Shown here: piece by piece, positions 18,847 through 25,366 of the stretch
Layout: every line of letters starts with the position of its first letter
Position numbering within the stretch: the stretch's first letter is position 1
Assembly (NCBI RefSeq): GCF_011758805.1
Contig: NZ_JAANOW010000001.1
Span: 248,001 to 312,000 of the forward strand
From: Mycolicibacterium fluoranthenivorans
Lineage (GTDB): Bacteria > Actinomycetota > Actinomycetes > Mycobacteriales > Mycobacteriaceae
Length of the DNA: 64,000 nucleotides
Direction of reading: 5' to 3'
The notes under the pieces: model-generated
The model's input: only the letters and a program-made list of their open reading frames with translations
What the model was told of the DNA's origin: nothing
Database searches by the model: none
Position numbers and translations under genes: made by a program

Positions 18847-19269
18847 CTACTTCGGGCGCCTGCTGCGCGCCCACTCACTGAGTAGTCCGCCTGCGGCGAG
18901 GTCGAGGTAGCCGCGGAAGGTCGGGCACTCCAGGTGATCCGGGGCCGGGCAGGCCGCGGCGTGCTTGAGTGCTGTGCTGATGGCGGTGAGTGTGCTTATG
19001 GTGCTGTCGATCTCGGCTGCTCGGGCGGTGAGAGCCGTTCGGTTGAGCTGCAGTGGTCCGCCGGGGGTGAGCATCGTGGCGATCTCGTCGAGGGAGAAGC
19101 CGGCAGCCCGACCGAGCGTGATGAGCGCCAGCTTGTCGAATACGTCAGGGGCGAAGAGGCGGCGTTGGCTCCGGCGACCGACGGAGGCGATCAGGCCCTT
19201 CTCCTCATAGAACCGGAGCGTCGAGGCCGGCAAGCCCGAGCGCTTCGCGACTTCGGAGATGTCGATCAC
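18847..19269 (-). CDS. MerR-family transcriptional regulator
   Basis: This 140-residue regulator has an N-terminal MerR winged helix (DISEVAKRSGLPASTLRFYEEKG) and a C-terminal helix with two cysteines in HAAACPAPDHLECPTF that might bind a metal or sense redox state. The frame is open to 19323, but GTG 19269 is chosen because AGAGGAG stands ahead of it and the presumed operator-promoter (19295-19326) would otherwise lie inside the gene. It is divergent from a methyltransferase gene, the usual MerR arrangement. Confidence 0.85.
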   Translation of the reverse strand: MIDISEVAKRSGLPASTLRFYEEKGLIASVGRRSQRRLFAPDVFDKLALITLGRAAGFSLDEIATMLTPGGPLQLNRTALTARAAEIDSTISTLTAISTALKHAAACPAPDHLECPTFRGYLDLAAGGLLSEWARSRRPK

Positions 19270-19294
19270 CGCTCGTGGGCTCCTCTTGCGCTCA

Positions 19295-19326
19295 AGTTGA
19301 CTTGAACTGAAATTGTGGGTCAAGTC
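19295..19326. promoter_or_regulatory. Symmetrical divergent promoter/operator between merR-like and methyltransferase genes
   Basis: Inverted repeats GACTTGA (19299-19305) and TCAAGTC (19320-19326) bracket an A/T-richer centre. On the plus strand TTGACT (19297) and TCAAGT (19320) are 17 bases apart. On the minus strand TTGACC (19323) and TCAACT (19300) are also 17 apart. The two facing promoters therefore use overlapping elements, a suitable target for a MerR dimer that would govern both genes at once. Confidence 0.5.
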
Positions 19327-19351
19327 CAGTTCGTGAGCAAGGGAGTCGACG

Positions 19352-20188
19352 ATGACCGAGCGGGTGAACGCTGCTCAGCTACAGGCATGGAACGGCGACA
19401 ACGGCCGAGCGTGGGTGACGTTGCAGCCCGTACTCGACCAGACACTGAAGCCCTTCGAGGACCTCATCGTCGACTCCGTGGCCGCGGCGGCCGAACCGTG
19501 CGCACGAATCCTGGATCTGGGCTGCGGCACCGGTGCCACGACACTGGCCCTCGCCGAGCGCGTGGGGGGCCTCTGCACCGGAATCGACATCTCCGAACCG
19601 ATGATCGAGTTGGCCCGAACGCGGGCGCGTGAGCGGCAGTTGTCCGTGGACTTCATCATCGGTGACGCACAAGCGTTTTCCTTCCCGGCACAGACCTTTG
19701 ACGTCCTGGTGTCCCGCTTCGGGGTGATGTTCTTCGACGACCCCATCGCGGCATTCGGAAATCTGCGTCGCGCCACCCGCCCCGGTGGCCGACTCACGTT
19801 CGTGTGTTGGCGTCATCCGAAGGACAACCCGTTCATGACCACTGCCGAACGTGCGTCGGCGCACCTGCTGCCGGACCTCAAGCCCGTGATCGCGGGGAGC
19901 CCTGGGCCGGTCGCCTTCGCCGATCCGGATCGGACCCGATCCGTTCTGAGCGCCGGCGGGTGGACCGGCATCGATATTCGCCCGGTCGACGTCACCTGCA
20001 CCATGCCGGAACACGACCTGTTGCCGTACCTGACCCAGATGGGATCGGTCGGCCGGGCACTGCGGACCGTCGATACCCAGACACGTGCTGAGGTAATCGC
20101 CGCACTTCACGAGGCGTACTCGGAGTTCGTCGTCGACGGCGAAGTGCGCTACCCCGCGGCGTGCTGGATGGTCGAGGCGCGTGGCTGA
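19352..20188 (+). CDS. Class I SAM-dependent methyltransferase
   Basis: This 278-residue methyltransferase of the UbiE/Methyltransf_11 type starts at ATG 19352 behind AAGGGAG. The SAM-binding motif ILDLGCGTGATT lies near 50-61, followed by the acidic residue in TGIDISEPM (about 74) and GDAQAFSFP near 103. It is divergent from the MerR-type gene and presumably under its control. The substrate is not evident; the C-terminal half resembles many small-molecule methyltransferases in mycobacteria. Confidence 0.88.
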   Translation: MTERVNAAQLQAWNGDNGRAWVTLQPVLDQTLKPFEDLIVDSVAAAAEPCARILDLGCGTGATTLALAERVGGLCTGIDISEPMIELARTRARERQLSVDFIIGDAQAFSFPAQTFDVLVSRFGVMFFDDPIAAFGNLRRATRPGGRLTFVCWRHPKDNPFMTTAERASAHLLPDLKPVIAGSPGPVAFADPDRTRSVLSAGGWTGIDIRPVDVTCTMPEHDLLPYLTQMGSVGRALRTVDTQTRAEVIAALHEAYSEFVVDGEVRYPAACWMVEARG

Positions 20189-20219
20189 CAGCGCTGCTTC
20201 GACGGCCTCTCCTTCTCAT

Positions 20220-20273
20220 GGATTACACGCGCCTCACATGGCAACGGGACGTGCCGTGAGGCAGGTGTAATCC
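20220..20273. other. Large imperfect inverted repeat / RNA hairpin
   Basis: GGATTACAC (20220-20228) pairs with GTGTAATCC (20265-20273). Inside it CCTCAC (20232-20237) pairs with GTGAGG (20256-20261), and GGCA (20240-20243) pairs with TGCC (20252-20255) around an eight-base loop. Nineteen base pairs in all, without a T tract. It lies after the methyltransferase gene and 120 bases ahead of the first acyl-CoA-dehydrogenase-like gene, so it may be a terminator, a leader structure or a paired regulator site. Confidence 0.55.
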
Positions 20274-20301
20274 GCAGCAACGCCGAGGAAACGCAAGAAC
20301 A

Positions 20302-20318
20302 CGGTATTTGAAATACCG
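20302..20318. promoter_or_regulatory. Palindromic operator candidate CGGTATTTGAAATACCG
   Basis: This 17-bp perfect palindrome has eight-base arms around a central G. The core TATTT-G-AAATA resembles the NsrR-type Rrf2 box (half sites ending ATTT, one central base, AAAT). It stands about 80 bases before the first acyl-CoA-dehydrogenase-like gene, whose neighbour encodes a three-cysteine Rrf2 regulator. Confidence 0.6.
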
Positions 20319-20395
20319 ATTTAGGAACCTCTGGTGGTCTGCCTCTACGGCGCGGCGGACCTTTGCACTGCGTTCCCACACACACCGGAGTAGCC

Positions 20396-21706
20396 ATGAC
20401 GATCAACTTCACCATGTCCGACGACCAGCGAAAGCTGCAATACGAGGTGCGCACCTTCGCCGAGGAGGTACTGGCGCCCGCGGTCGCGGCCGCGGATGCC
20501 GAACCCGATCCGCTGAAGGGTTTTCAACTGACCAAACCGGCCTACGTCGAGGCATATCACGCTGGCATCGCGATGTGCATGTTGCCGAAGGCGTATGGGG
20601 GCGGCGGGGTTTCATGCGTCGACCTAGTCATCGCCGCAGAAGAGATCTGCGTCGTCGATCCCGGTTTCGCCTGTACCGTGCTGTGCAACGGACTGGGACT
20701 CATGCCGATCGCCTGGTACGGCAGCGACGAACAGAAGGAGCGCTTCCTTCGGGCCGCCACGTCCGACCCGACCGGCGAATACCTCGGCGGTTGGACCGCC
20801 AGTGAGCCGCCGGGAAACCCCTCCGGGACAGCGAACTTCGATATCCAGCTACCACGGCCCGCGGGCGTGGGGTTGACCGCCGTCCGTGACGGTGACGACT
20901 ACGTCGTCAACGGTCGCAAGTACTGGCCGTCGTCGGCCGGCTGGGACGAACGGGGCGTCGACGCCGGGACACTGATCGTTCGGACCGACTCTGAAAGGGG
21001 TGGCACCGAAGGACTCTCGGCACTGGTCCTGGAGCGTGATACCCCGGGGGTCACGTTCCGCCACCTCGACAAGATCGGTCACCGGCTCGCGTCCAACGCC
21101 GAGATCGTGTTCGAAGACGCCCGCATCCCGGCCGCCAACCTCTTGCCGGGCGCGCAGGGGAACGGCGATCTGGTGATCAACCGCAACTTCGCATGGTCGG
21201 GTCCGGTCGCGGCGATCGCCGCCGTCGGCATGGCCCGCGCCGCGTACGAAATGGCGCTCGACTGGGCCAAGAACAACACCGCCGGCGGGATCGCCCCGAT
21301 CATCGGGTTCCAGAACGTCGGCTACGTGCTCGGCGACGTGGCCGCCAAGATCGAGATGGCCCGCACGTTCTCCTGGCGGGCCGCCGACTACCTCGACAAG
21401 CACGATCAACACGCCGAGTTGGTCGGAGCCATGAACAAGATCCAGGTCACCGAGTTGATGTTCGACTGCGTCTACAAGTGCATGCAGATCGTCGGCGTCA
21501 ACAGCCTGGAAACCAAGAACGGATTCGGCAAAATCTTGCGCGAGGCAGCGGTTCTGCCGATCTACGACGGGGGCAACATGGGCATGCAGCGCCGTCGGGT
21601 GCACGGCATCATCGCCGATCCCGACTTCAACCCGCGCGCGATCATGGAGGACGAGTACGTCAAGTTCGGCAAGCAGCACGAGAGCATCGGCACCATGGCC
21701 GGCTGA
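20396..21706 (+). CDS. Acyl-CoA dehydrogenase-family flavoprotein with Asp at the usual catalytic Glu position
   Basis: This 436-residue protein of the acyl-CoA dehydrogenase superfamily, expected to bind FAD as a tetramer, starts at ATG 20396 with GGAG ahead. The N-terminal helical domain (about 1-125), middle beta domain (GGWTASEPPGNPSGTANFD near 138-156) and C-terminal helical domain are all present. In typical members the active-site base is the Glu of IYEG. Here the aligned motif is IYDGGNMGMQRRR, with Asp 391. The second gene at 22390 shares this change, so it is a subfamily trait and not a random mutation. The substrate may therefore not be an ordinary acyl-CoA. Confidence 0.85.
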   Translation: MTINFTMSDDQRKLQYEVRTFAEEVLAPAVAAADAEPDPLKGFQLTKPAYVEAYHAGIAMCMLPKAYGGGGVSCVDLVIAAEEICVVDPGFACTVLCNGLGLMPIAWYGSDEQKERFLRAATSDPTGEYLGGWTASEPPGNPSGTANFDIQLPRPAGVGLTAVRDGDDYVVNGRKYWPSSAGWDERGVDAGTLIVRTDSERGGTEGLSALVLERDTPGVTFRHLDKIGHRLASNAEIVFEDARIPAANLLPGAQGNGDLVINRNFAWSGPVAAIAAVGMARAAYEMALDWAKNNTAGGIAPIIGFQNVGYVLGDVAAKIEMARTFSWRAADYLDKHDQHAELVGAMNKIQVTELMFDCVYKCMQIVGVNSLETKNGFGKILREAAVLPIYDGGNMGMQRRRVHGIIADPDFNPRAIMEDEYVKFGKQHESIGTMAG

Positions 21707-21721
21707 GGTGGAAACCACCGC

Positions 21722-21755
21722 CCGGGTCCGACGGTGTCCACACCGTCGGACCCGG
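21722..21755 (+). terminator. Perfect 15-bp hairpin after the first acyl-CoA-dehydrogenase-like gene
   Basis: CCGGGTCCGACGGTG (21722-21736) and CACCGTCGGACCCGG (21741-21755) form a perfect GC-rich stem with a TCCA loop, 15 bases after the stop codon. There is no U tract, as is usual for mycobacterial intrinsic terminators. It should separate the first dehydrogenase gene from the Rrf2 gene, at least in part. Confidence 0.75.
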
Positions 21756-21863
21756 CAGGGTGGGTCGGCCCGCCGCCGTCGAGCGGCCACGGGCAAACCG
21801 CGCCGCGGAGGATCGACCGTGGCACAGTAAGACGGTGCAATCGTCAAGGGAAGCCGCGGCCAC

Positions 21864-22301
21864 ATGAAGCACACCAACCACGCCGACTACGCATTACGGG
21901 TGCTGCTCTATCTGCGCGTCGCACCTGACAGGCGCGGGTCGGTCGCTGAGATCGCCGCGGCCCACCGAATCTCCCGAAACCACTTGGACAAAGTGGTCCA
22001 ACGGTTGTCGGCGGCGGGGCTGGTTCGGACGACGCGTGGACGCTCAGGCGGCGTCGAACTGGCCCGCGACCCCTCCACGATCAGCGTCGGCAACGTGATG
22101 CGCACCATGGAATCGGACTTCGCCGTCGTGGAGTGCCTCGGCCCTGCCCGCTATTGCCGGGTCGCCGGGGTGTGCGGGGCTCGGAGCGTCTTCTCCGATG
22201 CCTTGGAGGCCTACTTCGAGGTGCTCGATCGGTCGACGCTGGAAGACATCGCGAGCAATGACTACGGGCTGCGCGGCGCCTTGGGGCTCACGAGCGGCTG
22301 A
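21864..22301 (+). CDS. Rrf2-family (NsrR-like) iron-sulfur regulator
   Basis: This 145-residue Rrf2 winged-helix regulator opens MKHTNHADYALRVLLYL and has a helix-turn-helix at about 25-60 (ISRNHLDKVVQRLSAAG). Cysteines at 91, 98 and 104 (C-x6-C-x5-C) sit where NsrR and other Rrf2 proteins ligate an Fe-S cluster; the E. coli and Streptomyces NsrR cysteines, as I recall, are at nearly the same positions but spaced C-x4/5-C-x5-C. It is likely to sense nitric oxide, redox state or iron-sulfur supply. It lies between two acyl-CoA-dehydrogenase-like genes and probably controls both; the palindrome at 20302 is a candidate site. Confidence 0.88.
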   Translation: MKHTNHADYALRVLLYLRVAPDRRGSVAEIAAAHRISRNHLDKVVQRLSAAGLVRTTRGRSGGVELARDPSTISVGNVMRTMESDFAVVECLGPARYCRVAGVCGARSVFSDALEAYFEVLDRSTLEDIASNDYGLRGALGLTSG

Positions 22302-22389
22302 GCGTTCCCCAGACCCATCGACACCCTCGGCCCCGGCCGGGGCGGCTACCCACAGGTTCGTCGAGCCGCCGGCGATAAGGAGCAGCTGC

Positions 22390-23688
22390 ATGCCCATCGA
22401 CTTCGCGATGACCTCCGAACAGCGCGCGCTCAAACGCCGGGCGCGGGAGTTCGCGACGGAAGTACTGCGCCCGGTGGCGGAGCGCGCGGACGGGTTGGGC
22501 GACCCCCAGGAGGCGTTCCTGGCCATGCGCCCGGTGTATCGGCACGCCGCCGAGGCAGGTTTCACCACCATGTTCTTACCCCGCCAATACGGTGGGGGAG
22601 GGGCTTCGAATGTCGATTTCCTCATCGCGATCGAGGAACTCTGCGCGGTCGACCCCGGATTTCCGACGACGATCCTCGTCAACGGCCTGGCCTTGATGCC
22701 GATCCTGTGGCACGGCAGCGACGAACAACGCGACCGGTGGATCACTCGAGCGGCCTCCGACCGTGACGGCTCCTTCCTGGCCGGCTGGGTGGTCAGCGAA
22801 CGTGGCGGCACCGCCAACTTCGACCACCCGAGCCCGTCAGCGGGCATCCAGTTGCTGGCCCGGCACCATCCCCGGCAAGGGCGATACACGCTCAACGGCG
22901 AGAAGCACTGGCCGTGCAACTCCGGCGGTTGGGACCTCCAGGGCGCCGACCTCAATGTCTGCGTCGCGCGCACGGACTGCACCAGGGGCAGCGCAGGTGC
23001 GCTGAGCGTCTTCGTCGTTGAAAGGGGCACGGCCGGCATCGAGTACGAAGTCATCGACAAGCTGGCCCACCGGACCTGCCAAAACGTCACCATGACATTC
23101 CGTGACGTGGTGGTGCCCGAGACGAACGTCTTGGCCCACGGCGATGGTGATCTGTTGATCAACCGCAACTTCACCTGGTCCGCTCCGATAGCCAGCATTG
23201 CCGCGGTCGGCGTGGCGCGCTGTGCCTACGACTTCGCGCTCAAGTGGGCGAAGACCTACACCGGTGGCGGTTCTGCCCCGATCATCCACCACCAGGCGGT
23301 CGGCAACCTGCTCACCGAGGTCGCGGCGCGCATCGAGGCGGCCCGCTACTTCTGTTGGAAGGCGGCGCATTATCTGGACAGCCATCCCGCCCAGGGGCAT
23401 GCGCTCAGCGGGATGAACAAGACGTTCTGTGGAGATTTGATGCAGAGCGTGGTCTTCGACTGTATGAGGATCGTCGGGGTGAATGCGCTCGACAAGCGCT
23501 TCCCACTTGCGAAGCTGTACCGGGAGGCCGTCGTCTTCCCGCTGTACGACGCCGGAAACCTGGCCATGCAGCGCCGCCGAGCCTGGGGGGCCATGGCCCA
23601 CCGGGACTTTTCGACCGATACCTTCGCCGATGATGAGCCGTTCGAGTTCACCAGGGAAATGCAAGGATTCGGCACCGTACCCGGCTGA
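22390..23688 (+). CDS. Second acyl-CoA dehydrogenase-family flavoprotein (paralog)
   Basis: This 432-residue paralog of the 20396 gene product starts at ATG 22390 behind AAGGAG. The two share the N-terminal block with QYGGGG or AYGGGG, the INRNF-TWS/AWS stretch, GGxAPIIxxQ and the C-terminal YDxGNxxMQRRR motif. Here Asp 387 takes the place of the catalytic Glu. The pair could form a hetero-oligomer, as do the two-subunit FadE enzymes of mycobacterial steroid side-chain degradation, in which one partner carries the base. Neither partner here does at this position. It follows the Rrf2 gene by 88 bases and probably shares its transcript. Confidence 0.85.
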   Translation: MPIDFAMTSEQRALKRRAREFATEVLRPVAERADGLGDPQEAFLAMRPVYRHAAEAGFTTMFLPRQYGGGGASNVDFLIAIEELCAVDPGFPTTILVNGLALMPILWHGSDEQRDRWITRAASDRDGSFLAGWVVSERGGTANFDHPSPSAGIQLLARHHPRQGRYTLNGEKHWPCNSGGWDLQGADLNVCVARTDCTRGSAGALSVFVVERGTAGIEYEVIDKLAHRTCQNVTMTFRDVVVPETNVLAHGDGDLLINRNFTWSAPIASIAAVGVARCAYDFALKWAKTYTGGGSAPIIHHQAVGNLLTEVAARIEAARYFCWKAAHYLDSHPAQGHALSGMNKTFCGDLMQSVVFDCMRIVGVNALDKRFPLAKLYREAVVFPLYDAGNLAMQRRRAWGAMAHRDFSTDTFADDEPFEFTREMQGFGTVPG

Positions 23689-23736
23689 CGGCGGGTGGCT
23701 AGACGCAGCCGGCCCCGTCGCGCGGACCTAGGCTGT

Positions 23737-24195
23737 CTACTCCGTCGGTCCCGCGCTCAGGTCGTCGACGAACCGGCAGAACAGCGTGGCGAACATGGCC
23801 TGATCGCGCTTCGGCCACTTGCCGACCACGGCTTCGAGCAACTCGACTCCCGCCGCGTCCATCCGCCGACACGTTCTCAGGCCCTGGGCGGTCGCCGTGA
23901 GCAGCACCGCCCGGCGATCGGTCGGATCCGGTTCCCGCGCAACCAATCCGCGCTGTACGAGCCGACGAACCTGCAGGGTGATGGTGGATTTGTCGACGGC
24001 CTGCCAATCGGAGAGCTCCGATGCCCGCATGGGGCCATTGGCAACGATGGTCCGCAGTAGCTCGACGTCGATGGGTGTCAGGTCGCGGCCGGAGTCGCCC
24101 AGCAGTGTGGTGCGCGTCTCGGCGCGGGTCAGGAAGCGGGCCAGCTTGGCCATTGCGATGTGGATGCGTTGAGTGGGTTGTTCCTGAGTCGGCAT
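23737..24195 (-). CDS. MarR-family transcriptional regulator
   Basis: This 152-residue winged-helix repressor starts at ATG 24195 (GGGGG nine bases ahead) or ATG 24204. The recognition region MRASELSDWQAVDKSTITLQ lies at about 55-75 and the wing contains EPDPTDRRAVLL. It is divergent from a zinc-free quinone-oxidoreductase gene. The gap contains two palindromic sites with AGTTGG/CCAACT half sites, the usual MarR arrangement for a repressor that is released by a phenolic or quinone ligand. Confidence 0.88.
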   Translation of the reverse strand: MPTQEQPTQRIHIAMAKLARFLTRAETRTTLLGDSGRDLTPIDVELLRTIVANGPMRASELSDWQAVDKSTITLQVRRLVQRGLVAREPDPTDRRAVLLTATAQGLRTCRRMDAAGVELLEAVVGKWPKRDQAMFATLFCRFVDDLSAGPTE

Positions 24196-24216
24196 GTGTC
24201 TCATCCCCCGCGTGAC

Positions 24217-24238
24217 AGTTAGTTGGCGCCAACCAACT
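24217..24238. promoter_or_regulatory. MarR operator candidate 1 (core TTGGCGCCAA)
   Basis: A 22-bp palindrome broken by only one mismatched pair, with outer arms AGTT/AACT around GTTGGCGCCAAC. It lies 22 bases ahead of the marR-like start codon and probably blocks its promoter. Confidence 0.6.
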
Positions 24239-24247
24239 ACTCTGACT

Positions 24248-24271
24248 ATAGTTTGATGATACCAACTAAAT
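24248..24271. promoter_or_regulatory. MarR operator candidate 2
   Basis: TATAGTTTG (24248-24256) and CCAACTAAA (24262-24270) form an imperfect inverted repeat with the same AGTT-G / C-AACT half sites as the neighbouring site. It lies on the side of the quinone oxidoreductase gene, about 50 bases before its start. Confidence 0.5.
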
Positions 24272-24317
24272 CTCGGTCAAGCGTCCCCGCGGCGCGCTTT
24301 CGATAGAGGAGAGTTCA

Positions 24318-25346
24318 ATGACCAGCGGTACGATGAAGGCCGTCAGGATCCACCGCTATGGGCCGCCCGAGTGCCTGATCTACGAGGATGTCCCCATCCC
24401 TCAAGCGGGTCCCGGCCAGGTGCTGGTCCGCAATGAGGCGGCGGGAATCAACTTCGCCGACATCGACCAGCGCCGCAACAACTACCCATTTCAGCCCGCA
24501 TTGCCTCACCTTTTGGGGGCGGAGTTCGCCGGCGTTGTCGAGGCCGTCGGCGACGGTGTCGCAAGCGCAGCGGTCGGCGACCGAGTATTCGGCTTCCTCT
24601 CCGGAGCGGAGCCGGCCGCATACGCACAGTACGTCGTCGCGGCGGCAGAAGCGGTGCGCCCACTGCCTCCCGGACTCGGGTACGCAGAGAGCACCGCATT
24701 GCTGGTTCAAGGAGTCACCGCCTACTTCTTGCTTCGTGACGGAGTGCGGCTCGCTTCCGGCGAGTCGGTGTTGATCCTCGCCGCGGCGGGTGGCTTGGGC
24801 TCGATTGCCCTGCAGCTCGCCAAGATCCGGGGTGCGCGACCGGTGATCGGCGCGGCCAGCTCGGCGGAGAAGCGAAAGATGGTGTCCGAACTGGGCGCTG
24901 ACGCATGTATCGACTACACGCAACCCAACTGGAGCAAAGCGGTGCTGGACGCCACCGGTGGTCGCGGCGTCGACGCCGCGCTGGTCAACGTCGGCGGAAG
25001 CGCGTTCACCCAAGCGGTCGCCGCGCTGGCGCCCTTCGGCCGGCTGAGCGCTTACGGCGGCGCCGACAAGACCACTCCGGTCATAGATTTCGAGGCCGAG
25101 TTCGCTGCTGGACGGTTGTTCGGCAACCAGACATTGGGATTCTTCAGCCTCTATCCCTATCTGCACGGCGACCGGCACGAAGTCACGTCTGCGCTCGCCG
25201 AACTCGCCGACCATGTGGCATCCGGGCGCCTCCGAATCCAGCTCGGAGTGCAGCTACCACTGTCGCAGGCCGCGAAGGCGCACCGGCTCATCGAAGACCG
25301 GCACACGACGGGCAAGTGCGTGCTGTTGCCGTGGGAAGAGCAGTAG
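24318..25346 (+). CDS. Zinc-independent quinone oxidoreductase / MDR alcohol dehydrogenase
   Basis: This 342-residue medium-chain dehydrogenase/reductase is of the quinone oxidoreductase (QOR) type, which reduces quinones or enones with NADPH. Start ATG 24318 follows GAGGAGAG. The GroES-like domain (about 1-125) lacks the cysteine ligands of zinc alcohol dehydrogenases. The Rossmann motif AAAGGLGSIALQLAK lies near 155-170 and GADACIDY near 194. It is divergent from a marR-like gene with shared operators. A role in detoxifying quinones or phenolic electrophiles would fit this arrangement. Confidence 0.88.
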   Translation: MTSGTMKAVRIHRYGPPECLIYEDVPIPQAGPGQVLVRNEAAGINFADIDQRRNNYPFQPALPHLLGAEFAGVVEAVGDGVASAAVGDRVFGFLSGAEPAAYAQYVVAAAEAVRPLPPGLGYAESTALLVQGVTAYFLLRDGVRLASGESVLILAAAGGLGSIALQLAKIRGARPVIGAASSAEKRKMVSELGADACIDYTQPNWSKAVLDATGGRGVDAALVNVGGSAFTQAVAALAPFGRLSAYGGADKTTPVIDFEAEFAAGRLFGNQTLGFFSLYPYLHGDRHEVTSALAELADHVASGRLRIQLGVQLPLSQAAKAHRLIEDRHTTGKCVLLPWEEQ

Positions 25347-25366
25347 TCCGGGATCGGTCGTCGGCA

